NCBI GenBank assembly: GCA_003818285.1 | Contig: RPRB01000009.1 | Location: 1-64,000 of the forward strand | Length of the DNA stretch: 64,000 bases | Direction of reading: 5' to 3' | DNA from: Myxococcaceae bacterium | GTDB lineage: Bacteria > Myxococcota > Myxococcia > Myxococcales > Myxococcaceae | In this document: positions 7,945 to 15,812 of the stretch, one piece after another | Numbering within the stretch: position 1 is the first letter of the stretch | How the letters are laid out: the number at the start of each line of letters is the position of its first letter | The notes under the pieces: generated by a model | What the model was told of the DNA's origin: nothing | Databases searched by the model: none | The model's input: the letters and a program-made list of their open reading frames with translations, nothing else | Program-made: the position numbers and the translations under genes

Positions 7945-8805
7945 ATGCCCAGCGAACTGCCCGCCGCCGCCGCCGGCTCGATGACGCTCGGAGGTGACCT
8001 CGTCGTGCGCCGGATGGGCTTCGGCGCGATGCGGCTCACCGGCCAGGGCATCTGGGGAGATCCGCCGGACCGGGCCAACGCGCACCGGGTGCTCCGGCGT
8101 GCGGTGGAGCTGGGCGTGAACCTCATCGATACGGCCGATTCCTACGGCCCCGAGGTGAGCGAGAAGATCATCGCCGAGGCACTCCACCCCTACCCGGCGG
8201 GGCTGGTCATCGCGACCAAGGGGGGGCTGACCCGGAGCGGCCCGGGGCAGTGGCATCGGAACGGCCGCCCCGAGCATCTGCGAAAGGCCTGCGAGGGCAG
8301 TCTGCGGCGCCTGCAGCGGGAGCGGATCGACCTCTACCAGCTGCACGCGGTCGACCCGGCGGTGCCGATGGAGGACTCCCTCGGAGAGCTGATCAGGCTC
8401 CGGGCGGAGGGGAAGATCCGTCACATCGGCCTGTCGAACGTGAGCGTCGAGCAGCTGAAGCGAGCCCGGGCGCTGGTGGAGATCGTCTCGGTGCAGAACC
8501 GGTACAACCTCGGTGACCGGGCGTCGGAGGACGTGCTCGAGGTCTGCGAGCGGGACGGTCTGGGCTTCCTCCCCTGGTATCCGGTGGGCGCGGGCGACCT
8601 CGCCCGGCCGGGGGGCGCGCTGGACCGGGTGGCGAAGGCACATGCGGTCACCCCCGCGCAGGTGGCGCTGGCGTGGCTGCTTCTGCACTCGCCGGTGATG
8701 CTGCCCATCCCGGGCACGTCCTCCGTCGCGCACCTGGAGGAGAACGTGGCTGCGGCGACGCTGACGCTGGACGACGCGGAGATGATCGCCCTCGGACGCG
8801 GCTGA
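7945..8805 (+). CDS. Aldo/keto reductase
   Basis: This 286-residue NADPH-dependent oxidoreductase has the tetrad region NLIDTADSYGPEVSEKII (Asp, Tyr), the catalytic Lys in VIATKGGL, and the His in DLYQLHAVDP. The C-terminal IPGTSSVAHLEEN is the NADP-binding stretch. Together these resemble the YdbC-like oxidoreductases. AAAGGAAG a few bases before the ATG is a good ribosome-binding site. It is probably co-transcribed with ppa and the CHAD gene; the substrate is unknown. Confidence 0.92.
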   Translation: MPSELPAAAAGSMTLGGDLVVRRMGFGAMRLTGQGIWGDPPDRANAHRVLRRAVELGVNLIDTADSYGPEVSEKIIAEALHPYPAGLVIATKGGLTRSGPGQWHRNGRPEHLRKACEGSLRRLQRERIDLYQLHAVDPAVPMEDSLGELIRLRAEGKIRHIGLSNVSVEQLKRARALVEIVSVQNRYNLGDRASEDVLEVCERDGLGFLPWYPVGAGDLARPGGALDRVAKAHAVTPAQVALAWLLLHSPVMLPIPGTSSVAHLEENVAAATLTLDDAEMIALGRG

Positions 8806-8824
8806 GGTAAGGAGCACCTCGCCG

Positions 8825-9748
8825 ATGGCCAAGCCCACCCCCGTCCGCGGACTCGACGCCGCCACGCCCATGCCGGAAGCCGCGCGCGCATTGCTCGGCG
8901 CCCGGCTCGCCGACGTCCAGCGCTACCTGGGCAAGCTCGGCCCCGACCTCGGCTCGGACGAGGTCCACGACGCGCGGGTGGCGACCCGCCGGCTGCGCGG
9001 CGCGCTCGCCCTCTTCGGAGACCGCAAGCGAGTTCGGCGCGCCGACCGGGTGGTACAAACCCTCCAGGACGCTCTGGGCGATGTGCGGGACGTTCACGTG
9101 CAGCTCGACGCCTTCACCGCGATCGCCGAGAAGGCCGCCCCGCTCGAGCGCACCGCCTTGCGCCATGTCCGCGACCATCTGGCGGCCCGCCTCCCCGGCC
9201 GGGCCGACGAGCTCCGCAGCGCCATCCCCCGCTGGCAGCAGGACGGGCTCCAGGCGCTCGGCCGTCTCGAGCAACTGAAGCCCAGGGGCAAGCTCGGCGG
9301 CCACCGTCTCCGCGGCCGGCTCGTCGCCGACCTGGAGAATCTCGAGGCCCGCCTGCTCGATGCGCAGCGCGACCCCTCGGCCACCCCGATGCACGAGCTC
9401 CGCAAGACGGTGAAGCGCTTCCGCTACGCGCTCGAGCTGCTCGCGCCGGCAATGCCCACGGAGATCGAGGAGATCCTCGGCGCCCTCACCCCGCTCCAGG
9501 AAACGCTGGGGACCCTTCACGACACCGACGTCCGCCTCGAGCTGGTGGACGATCACGGGGACGCCAGCACCCAGGGCACGGACGCGGTGCTGAAGCGGCT
9601 CCGGGCAGACCGCGACCGCCAGGCACAGGACACGCTGCGCGCGCTCGAGTCCTGGGAGGAGGAGGCAGTGGCGCTCAGGAGCCAGGTGCTGCTGAGCGCG
9701 TCTCCGCTGAAGCGAGGAGCGCCGCGACGGGGCGGAGGTCGCGGATGA
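8825..9748 (+). CDS. CHAD domain protein
   Basis: The 307-residue helical protein has the two conserved His helices of CHAD domains: VHDARVATRRLRGAL near residue 47 and MHELRKTVKRFRYALELL near residue 190. CHAD proteins bind polyphosphate through these basic helices. A CHAD gene downstream of a pyrophosphatase fits phosphate/polyphosphate handling, though that link is inference. A strong GTAAGGAG site precedes the ATG. The 3' end overlaps the convergent udgX gene by 74 bp. Confidence 0.9.
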   Translation: MAKPTPVRGLDAATPMPEAARALLGARLADVQRYLGKLGPDLGSDEVHDARVATRRLRGALALFGDRKRVRRADRVVQTLQDALGDVRDVHVQLDAFTAIAEKAAPLERTALRHVRDHLAARLPGRADELRSAIPRWQQDGLQALGRLEQLKPRGKLGGHRLRGRLVADLENLEARLLDAQRDPSATPMHELRKTVKRFRYALELLAPAMPTEIEEILGALTPLQETLGTLHDTDVRLELVDDHGDASTQGTDAVLKRLRADRDRQAQDTLRALESWEEEAVALRSQVLLSASPLKRGAPRRGGGRG

Positions 9749-10346
9749 ACGCCTCCATCGCCTCGGCGCGCGCGGCCTCGTCCGGCGCCCGGAGGATGGA
9801 GGAGGGGTGCACCGTGGCCAGCACGTTCGGGGCGAGCGGCGAGTCGACCCACTCGCCCCGGTGAACGGTGACCCGGAACGTCCGGCCGAGCAGCGCCTGC
9901 GCGGCGGTCGAGCCGAGACAGACCAGGGCCTTCGGTCGCAGCACCCGGAGCTCTGCCTCGAGCCAGGGACGACAGGCCTGGATCTCCAGCTGGTTCGGCT
10001 TGGCGTGGATGCGCCGCTGCCCGGAGCCCCGTTCCCACTTGAAGTGCTTCACCGCGTTGGTCACGTAGGCTCGGCGCCGGTCGATCCCCACCGCGGCCAG
10101 CGCCTCGTCCAGTACCCGGCCCGCCGGTCCGACGAACGGATGTCCGGCGAGGTCCTCCTTGTCCCCCGGCTGCTCGCCGACGAACATCACGTCCGGGTGG
10201 GCCGGTCCCTCGCCGAACACGGTCTGGGTCGCGTTGCGCCACAGGTCGCAACCCCGGCATTCCCTCGAGGCCAGCTGGAGCGCGGTGAGCCCCCCGTCCT
10301 CGGGCACCCAGGGGGCGGCGGTCGTCTTCGGCGTGCGCGGCGGCAT
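9675..10346 (-). CDS. udgX: UdgX-type uracil-DNA glycosylase
   Basis: The 223-residue protein matches UdgX. It has the 4Fe-4S cysteines C30 and C33 (CRGC), C125 (ACRPW) and C143 (LVCLG), the GEQPGDKED active-site motif, and the hallmark loop GSGQRRIHAKP. His114 of RRIH corresponds to the residue that, in mycobacterial UdgX, forms a covalent bond to the abasic sugar after uracil release. The C-terminal VHPSSILR matches the family 4 leucine-loop region. It is divergent from the rlmK-like gene (27 bp apart). Confidence 0.9.
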   Translation of the reverse strand: MPPRTPKTTAAPWVPEDGGLTALQLASRECRGCDLWRNATQTVFGEGPAHPDVMFVGEQPGDKEDLAGHPFVGPAGRVLDEALAAVGIDRRRAYVTNAVKHFKWERGSGQRRIHAKPNQLEIQACRPWLEAELRVLRPKALVCLGSTAAQALLGRTFRVTVHRGEWVDSPLAPNVLATVHPSSILRAPDEAARAEAMEAFIRDLRPVAALLASAETRSAAPGS

Positions 10347-10373
10347 GCCTGAAGGGTAAGCACGTCCGCGCCC

Positions 10374-11300
10374 ATGGCCTCGGCGTTCGCAGATCGGCTT
10401 CGCAAGAACGCTCGGCACCTCGGCCGCTGGGCGGCGCGCACGGGGCTCACCGCCTGGCGGGTCTACGACCGCGACATCCCGGAGTATCCGTTCGTGGTCG
10501 AGCGCTACGGGCCGGCGGTGCACCTGGTGGAGTACCCCCGACGCGCGCAGCGTGCTGCCGGAGGCCACCCCGAGCGAGAGGCGGTCCTCGGGGCGGTGGC
10601 GGAGGTGCTCGAGGTCGACCCCGGGCTGGTCTTCACCAAGACCCACGCCCCCCAGCCCTGGGGGCGGCCGCGTGACGGACGGCTCTCGGACGCCGGGGCC
10701 GAGTTCGAGGTCCTCGAAGGGGCGATGCGCTTCCTGGTCAACCTCTCGGATCGGCTGGATACCGGACTCTTCCTGGACCACCGGAACACCCGGGCGCGCG
10801 TCCGCGAGGAGAGCGCGGGAAAGCGGGTGCTCAACCTGTTCGCCTACACGGGCAGCTTCACGGTGGCCGCGGCGACCGGCGGCGCGCGAAGCACGACCAG
10901 CGTCGATCTCTCGGCCACGTACCTCGACTGGGCCGGCCGGAACCTGGCTCTCAACGGAGCGGCCGGCGCCGAGCACGCGCTCGTCCGGGCGGATTGCCTC
11001 CGGTGGATGGACGAGGCCCGCGAGGCATGGGACCTGGTGGTGCTCGATCCTCCTCCGCACTCCACCAGCAAGGGGATGCGAGGCGACTTCAACGTGCAGC
11101 GCGACCAGCGGCGACTGCTCTCGCGCGCGCTGGCTCTTGTCGCGCCGGGCGGAGTGCTGTACTTCTCGACCAACTACAAGGGGTTCCGCCTCGAGCCGGA
11201 GGGCCTCGCGGCCCGCTTCGACGAGCTGACCCCCCGGAGCCTTCCGCCGGACTTCCACCAGCGCGACGTCCACCGCTGCTGGCGCATCGAGGGTAGCTGA
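10374..11300 (+). CDS. Stand-alone RlmK-like 23S rRNA methyltransferase
   Basis: The 308-residue SAM-dependent methyltransferase closely follows the C-terminal (RlmK) half of E. coli RlmL. Matches include FADRLRKNARHLGRWA, RVYDRDIPEYPFVVERY, TGLFLDHRNTR, the SAM motif VLNLFAYTGSFTVAAA, and VVLDPPPHS in the motif IV position. RlmK makes m7G2069 in 23S rRNA; the RlmL half is absent here. It may act alone or with an RlmL encoded elsewhere. Confidence 0.88.
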   Translation: MASAFADRLRKNARHLGRWAARTGLTAWRVYDRDIPEYPFVVERYGPAVHLVEYPRRAQRAAGGHPEREAVLGAVAEVLEVDPGLVFTKTHAPQPWGRPRDGRLSDAGAEFEVLEGAMRFLVNLSDRLDTGLFLDHRNTRARVREESAGKRVLNLFAYTGSFTVAAATGGARSTTSVDLSATYLDWAGRNLALNGAAGAEHALVRADCLRWMDEAREAWDLVVLDPPPHSTSKGMRGDFNVQRDQRRLLSRALALVAPGGVLYFSTNYKGFRLEPEGLAARFDELTPRSLPPDFHQRDVHRCWRIEGS

Positions 11301-11462
11301 CGGCGGAAACCGAGCGGGTTGATCGGCCCTTGCTGGCCCTCGCGGCCGATCTCGGCGTCGCTCGTCGGGTCACGGGACCCGAGCCCCGCTCCCCTCCGCG
11401 CTCCTTGACCTCGTCCGCGATTGCGGCTCAAACATCCGACCAACCCACTCAGTCTCCGCCGT
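11300..11462. repeat. Long imperfect inverted repeat between rlmK-like and rlmI
   Basis: Arms at 11301-11326 and 11436-11461 pair at 22 of 26 positions. All four mismatches are A-C on the plus strand, hence U-G wobbles in a minus-strand transcript. Within the ~109-base interior, GGGTC (11367-11371) and GACCC (11376-11380) form a smaller hairpin. It follows the rlmK-like stop directly and has no U-tract. It could be a mobile-element remnant, a folded RNA or a bidirectional terminator. The remaining bases up to the rlmI start (11463-11571) hold nothing else I recognise. Confidence 0.6.
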
Positions 11463-11571
11463 AACGACCATGCCGCCGCCGACTCGTCCCCACCGAGCGC
11501 CCCGCCCTCCCCGACGGGGCCCACGATCGCAGCGGCCGCTGCCGCCACCTCCGGCCACCGGCGCCGATGGG

Positions 11572-12735
11572 ATGCCGCAGGTCGCTCTCTCGTCTCGCGG
11601 CGCCGAGCGCTGGCAGTCGGGCCACCCGTGGATCTACCGGGCGGATCTCCTCCACCTTCCGCCGCTCGCCGGGGGCGAGGTGGTCCGGGTCGTGGACCCG
11701 CGCGGCTGGTTCCTGGGGAAGGCCTTCTACTCGTCGACGTCGAAGATCGCGCTCCGCTGGATGTCGTTCGAGGACGTCGAGGTCGGCCGGGAGCTGCTCG
11801 CCGCCCGCATCGCCCAGGCCGATGCCTTGCGGCGTGCGCTCGATCCGGGAGAGACCACTTACCGCGTGATCCACGGCGAGGCGGATCTCCTCCCGGGGCT
11901 GGTGGTGGACCGATACGGGGACGTCCTCTCCGTCCAGTTCCTGATCCAGGCCACGGAGGCGCGGCGCGAGCTCCTGACCGATCTCCTGGTCGCCCATTTC
12001 CAGCCGCGCGGGGTGATGGACCGCTCCGACGTGAACGTCCGCACCCTGGAGGGGCTGGAGCCCCGGCGGGCGGTGCTGCGGGGGGAGGTCCCGGAGCGAA
12101 TCGAGTACGCCGAGGGGCTGGTGCGCGTGTCGGCCGATGTGCGGACGGGCCAGAAGACCGGCGCCTTCCTCGACCAGCGGGAGAATCATCAGCTCGCAGC
12201 GAGCTACGCGAGGGGCGAGGCGCTGGACTGCTTCTCCTACCTCGGCGCCTTCGCGCTGCAGCTCGCGACCCGGGCGACGCGAGTGACCGCGGTGGAGATC
12301 TCCGAGCAGGCCTGCGAGGCGCTCCGTCGCAACGTCGAGCGCAACGGCTTCCGGAACGTCGAGGTGGTCGCCGCCAACGCCTTCGACTTCCTCCGGGACG
12401 CGGTGGACGAGGGCCGTCGCTTCGACACCATCGTGCTCGATCCGCCCTCGTTCGCGAAGAACAAGGATGCGATCGAGTCCGCGGTGCGCGGCTACAAGGA
12501 GATCAACCTGCGGGCGCTCCAGCTGCTCGCCCCCGGCGGGATCCTCATGACCGCGAGCTGCACCTACCACGTCGACGAGGAGCGCTTCGAGACGTTGCTG
12601 GCGTCCGCGGCGGCGGACGCACGACGCCGGGTGCAGGTCGTCGAGCGCCGGGGCGCGTCTCGCGACCATCCGGTGCTGACCGCTCTGCGCGAGACCCGCT
12701 ATCTCAAGTTCTACGTGCTGCGCGTGGTCGACTGA
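11572..12735 (+). CDS. rlmI: RlmI-like 23S rRNA (cytosine) methyltransferase
   Basis: The 387-residue protein has the RlmI layout: an N-terminal PUA-like part (residues 1-~75, beginning MPQVALSSRGAERWQSGHPW), a central beta region, and a C-terminal Rossmann methyltransferase with CFSYLGAFALQLA, IVLDPPSFAKNKD and TASCTYHVDEERF. RlmI makes m5C1962 in 23S rRNA. ATG 11572 is preferred over an in-frame ATG at 11470, which would add a Pro/Arg-rich stretch foreign to the family. Its ribosome-binding site is weak. Confidence 0.92.
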   Translation: MPQVALSSRGAERWQSGHPWIYRADLLHLPPLAGGEVVRVVDPRGWFLGKAFYSSTSKIALRWMSFEDVEVGRELLAARIAQADALRRALDPGETTYRVIHGEADLLPGLVVDRYGDVLSVQFLIQATEARRELLTDLLVAHFQPRGVMDRSDVNVRTLEGLEPRRAVLRGEVPERIEYAEGLVRVSADVRTGQKTGAFLDQRENHQLAASYARGEALDCFSYLGAFALQLATRATRVTAVEISEQACEALRRNVERNGFRNVEVVAANAFDFLRDAVDEGRRFDTIVLDPPSFAKNKDAIESAVRGYKEINLRALQLLAPGGILMTASCTYHVDEERFETLLASAAADARRRVQVVERRGASRDHPVLTALRETRYLKFYVLRVVD

Positions 12736-12860
12736 GCGAGGGCCGGCTGGCGAAACCGTCGGCCTGCTCGACGTCGTCGCGAATGGTATGCTTGGTCAGC
12801 CCGGCGTTGGGGGCCGAGAATCCGGTGTGCGGTCTTTCGGGCCGGTCGGGGGGAAGCGCG

Positions 12861-13454
12861 ATGCACACCTGGTGCTCGACTCGCAGATTCTTGTGGATGG
12901 CGATGGCCGTCGTCCTCGCTGCAGCCGAAGCCAGCTGCAGCAGTCCCTGCGACACATCAGCCACGTTTCTGTGCTGTCAGGGCAGCTGCATCGGCGACCG
13001 ACCGGCCGAACCGATCTGCACGGATTCAGGTTGGGTCTGTGCGCCAGACTACGTCTCCTCGAGGGACTGCCCCGGCTCGGGCTTCTGCCAGGGCCCCCCA
13101 CCCGGACTCTGCAACGGTGCGAGAACGACTCTCTCCTGCTGCGAGCACGACTGCGACAACGACGTCTTCCGCGACCCTTCCTGCGTGAACGGCGAATGGG
13201 TCTGTCCGGCGGACTACGTCTCCTCGGCGTACTGCCCCAGCTACCGCTTCTGCCAAGGGCCTCTGCCCGGGCCCCTCGACGCGGGAACCGGAAACCCGTG
13301 CGACAACGGCACTCCAGGGTTCACCTGCTGCGTGGCGGAATGCACGAACCACGTGACCACCTCCCCGTTCTGCGACGCCTCCGGCTGGCACTGCCCCGCG
13401 GGCTCGGTCTCGCCAGCGGACTGCCCGGGCCAGCCGTTCTGCCTCGGAGGGTAA
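12861..13454 (+). CDS. Cys-rich lipoprotein with three ~50-residue repeats
   Basis: This 197-residue protein has a signal peptide (RRFLWMAMAVVLAAAEASCSS; the Cys would be acylated, although Glu at -3 is unusual for a lipobox). Three repeats of about 50 residues follow, each of the form C-x(6-9)-CC-x(3)-C ... GWxCP ... S-x(2)-CP-x(3)-FC, with eight Cys per unit. The even spacing suggests disulfide-bonded extracytoplasmic modules. AAGCGCG and a purine-rich stretch precede the ATG. A shorter relative with one repeat follows. The function is unknown. Confidence 0.75.
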   Translation: MHTWCSTRRFLWMAMAVVLAAAEASCSSPCDTSATFLCCQGSCIGDRPAEPICTDSGWVCAPDYVSSRDCPGSGFCQGPPPGLCNGARTTLSCCEHDCDNDVFRDPSCVNGEWVCPADYVSSAYCPSYRFCQGPLPGPLDAGTGNPCDNGTPGFTCCVAECTNHVTTSPFCDASGWHCPAGSVSPADCPGQPFCLGG

Positions 13455-13593
13455 CCTCGCCGCACGAGGGCCCCGACGGCCCACGCTGCTCCGCGCGGTC
13501 GAATGACCTCGCTGCCGGCGGAGGTTGGCCCGGTGGACGAAACCTCGAACCCGGAGTAGTGACGCACCTGAGCGCCCTGGCCGCGGGGGACCC

Positions 13594-13833
13594 GTGCGGA
13601 GCTGGATCATGGCGGCATCGTTCCTCGGAACCGCGGTCGTCGGGTGCAGCACCCCCTGCGACACGCCGGTGGCGGTCTATTGCTGCGAGGAGGGATGCAG
13701 GAGCGACATCGGCGTCTCCGCGACCTGCGGGCCCTCGGGCTGGACCTGCCCGCCCGGCTCGGTGCTCCCGTCCCAGTGTCCCTCGGGGCTGATCTGCGGA
13801 GGCCCGGCGGGGTCCGATCGAGGCCAGCCGTGA
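13594..13833 (+). CDS. Small Cys-rich lipoprotein with one repeat
   Basis: The 79-residue product starts at GTG after a GGGGGA site. A short hydrophobic stretch ends in the lipobox AVVGC, followed by one copy of the Cys module seen in the upstream gene (CDTPVAVYCCEEGC ... GWTCPPGSV ... QCPSGLICGG). It looks like a partial duplication of the neighbour. The stop lies in a GTGA overlap with the YkgJ-type gene, so the two are co-translated. An in-frame ATG at 13609 is an alternative start. Confidence 0.7.
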   Translation: MRSWIMAASFLGTAVVGCSTPCDTPVAVYCCEEGCRSDIGVSATCGPSGWTCPPGSVLPSQCPSGLICGGPAGSDRGQP

Positions 13834-14324
13834 CCGAACGAGTGAACGGTCCGCCGCTGCAGCAGCACCGGACGTGGTCCCCCGACGCCGCCCGACAGGC
13901 GCACGCAGAGCGCGCCGCCGCCCGTGCCCTCGACGCCCTCTACCGCCAGGCCGATACGGCGTGGTCGGGCTTCCGCTGTCCAGCGAGCGCCGAGTGTTGC
14001 CAGCTCGCCGAAACTGGGCGCCAGCCCTGGCTCTGGCGCGTGGAGTGGGAGGCGCTCCGGAGCGCCGTCCCGGAGATTCCTCCGCCGAGGCCGGACGGAG
14101 GCTGCCGGTTCCTCGACGCCGAGGGGCGCCGCTGCACCGTCTACTCCGCGCGACCGCTCGGCTGCCGGACGTACTTCTGTCACCGCGCCACGGGCCCGGC
14201 ACGCGAGCCCGCCGAGGAGATGGACCGCCTCCAGCGGCGGCTGGAGAGCATCGCCCGCTCGGTTCGCCCCGACGAGTCCGGCCCGCGGCCGCTCACCGCC
14301 TGGCTCGAGGAGGCGGGCCGGTGA
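13830..14324 (+). CDS. YkgJ-family cysteine-cluster protein
   Basis: The 164-residue protein carries the YkgJ/CxxCxxCC-type metal-binding cluster (PF03692-like). FRCPASAECCQ in the first half is followed by CRFLDAEGRRCTVYSARPLGCRTYFC, in which a Cys-containing short hairpin and RPLGCR are typical. These proteins are thought to bind zinc or iron; no reaction is assigned. It has no signal peptide, so it should be cytoplasmic between two lipoprotein genes. GTG start in a GTGA overlap; its own end overlaps the next gene the same way. Confidence 0.8.
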   Translation: MTERVNGPPLQQHRTWSPDAARQAHAERAAARALDALYRQADTAWSGFRCPASAECCQLAETGRQPWLWRVEWEALRSAVPEIPPPRPDGGCRFLDAEGRRCTVYSARPLGCRTYFCHRATGPAREPAEEMDRLQRRLESIARSVRPDESGPRPLTAWLEEAGR

Positions 14325-14659
14325 GCCGTCGCGCCGCCGCCCTCGTCGCCCTCGCGCTCACGGCGTGCGCGGGCGACAAGGCAGGTGGAGCGATCGCCCT
14401 GGCCCTCTACGGGATGATCGGCTCCGTCGTCAGCCGCGCGGCCGGCGGGTGCTACGCGGTCTGCGAGGGTGTGGGCCAGGTCTGCAACCCCGAGACGGGA
14501 TTCTGCGAGCACAACCCCTGCGGCCCGGGCTGCGGCTCCAGTCGCCATTGCGACATCGGGGGCCCGGTGCCGCGCTGCGTGGAGGACTCGGTCCCCGCCG
14601 ATCTGGTGCAGTCTCCGCCGCCGCCTCCGCCCCTTCCCGTCGCCGCGCCACCTCCTTGA
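14321..14659 (+). CDS. Small lipoprotein with Cys cluster and Pro-rich tail
   Basis: The 112-residue product begins at GTG in a GTGA overlap. It has a short signal peptide with a textbook lipobox (LALTACAG). A small hydrophobic stretch (GAIALALYGMIGSVV) follows, then a Cys-rich segment (CYAVCEGVGQVCNPETGFCE ... CGPGCGSSRHC) and a polyproline end. It is coupled to both neighbours. I do not recognise a family; it resembles other small disulfide-rich lipoproteins of myxobacteria. Confidence 0.7.
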   Translation: MSRRAAALVALALTACAGDKAGGAIALALYGMIGSVVSRAAGGCYAVCEGVGQVCNPETGFCEHNPCGPGCGSSRHCDIGGPVPRCVEDSVPADLVQSPPPPPPLPVAAPPP

Positions 14660-15798
14660 CCGTCCGCATCCTCGCCGCCCCGCTGGAGTTCAAGGGGAGC
14701 CTGACCGCTGGCCAGGCCGCTCGGGCCATCGAGGCCGGCGTGCGCGCCGGCTGGCCCGATGCCGAGGTTACGGCCCTCCCCCTCGCGGACGGGGGACCCG
14801 GGACCGCGGACGCGCTGGTGGAGGCGCTGGCAGGCCAGTGGCACACCGCCTGGGCCCACGACGCGCTCGGGCGCCCGCTGCAGGCGCAGTGGGCGAGCTG
14901 GCCCGGCGGGGCCATCGTGGAGATGGCGCTGGCGTCGGGGCTCACGTTGCTCGCCCCGGCCGAGCGGGATGCCCGGGTCACCACCACCCTCGGCACGGGC
15001 GAGCTCATCACCGATGCGCTCGAGAGCGGCGTCCGCTCGCTCCTGGTCGGCGTGGGCGGCAGCGCGACCAACGATGCCGGCGCGGGCGCCCTCCAGGCGC
15101 TCGGGTACCGCTTCCTCGATGCCTCGGGACGTACTTTGCCCCCGGGTGGAGCGGCTCTCCGGAACCTGTCGCGCATCGTGTCCGACGGCGTGCTCCCGGC
15201 GGTCCGGGAGACCGAGATGACGGTGATGACCGACGTGCTCAACCCGCTCTGCGGCACCACCGGCGCGAGCGCCGTGTACGGTCCGCAGAAGGGCGCCTCA
15301 CCCGAGGACGTGGAGGTGCTCGACGCGGCGCTGGCGCACTTCGCCGAGGTCGTGAAACGCGACCTGGACGTCGATGCCGAGCACCTGCCGGGCACCGGCG
15401 CGGCCGGGGGACTCTCCTACGGGCTGCTGGTGGGATGTGGTGCACGGATCAGCCGTGGCTTCGAGCACCTGTCGAAGCTCCTCGCGCTGGACGATCGACT
15501 CCAGGGGGTGGACTGGGTCCTCACCGGCGAGGGACGGCTGGACACCCAGACGCTCAGCGGGAAGGGCCCGCTCGAGCTGGCCCGGCGGGCGCGGCGATCG
15601 GGATCCGGCACGCGGGTGGTGGCCTTCGCCGGCAAGATCGATCCCCGGGCGCTCGAGGGAGAGCATCCCTTCGACGAGGCGATCCAGGTGAGCCCGCCCG
15701 GATGGAGCGAGTCGGATCCGGCGGCCCGCGCCGGCGCGGCGGCCCTGCTCACCTCGGCGGTCGAGCAGTGGGCGCGGCGGACCGCGCATGCCCGTTGA
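14656..15798 (+). CDS. Glycerate kinase (GlxK/GarK type)
   Basis: The 380-residue enzyme phosphorylates glycerate, feeding glyoxylate-derived carbon to glycolysis. Family features are the start LAAPLEFKGSLTAGQAARAI, the LPLADGGPGTADAL motif, GVGGSATNDAGAGALQALG in the nucleotide-binding region, and LTGEGRLDTQTLSGKGP. It starts with TTG in a TTGA overlap with the small lipoprotein gene, so it is the last gene of the coupled run 13594-15798. No other glycerate or glyoxylate gene is nearby. Confidence 0.93.
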   Translation: MTVRILAAPLEFKGSLTAGQAARAIEAGVRAGWPDAEVTALPLADGGPGTADALVEALAGQWHTAWAHDALGRPLQAQWASWPGGAIVEMALASGLTLLAPAERDARVTTTLGTGELITDALESGVRSLLVGVGGSATNDAGAGALQALGYRFLDASGRTLPPGGAALRNLSRIVSDGVLPAVRETEMTVMTDVLNPLCGTTGASAVYGPQKGASPEDVEVLDAALAHFAEVVKRDLDVDAEHLPGTGAAGGLSYGLLVGCGARISRGFEHLSKLLALDDRLQGVDWVLTGEGRLDTQTLSGKGPLELARRARRSGSGTRVVAFAGKIDPRALEGEHPFDEAIQVSPPGWSESDPAARAGAAALLTSAVEQWARRTAHAR

Positions 15799-15812
15799 AC
15801 CGGTGACCGGGG

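Noticed and set aside
11470-11571. N-terminal extension of RlmI from ATG 11470
   Set aside because: The added 34 residues are Pro/Arg-rich and absent from the family; the conserved start aligns with 11572.
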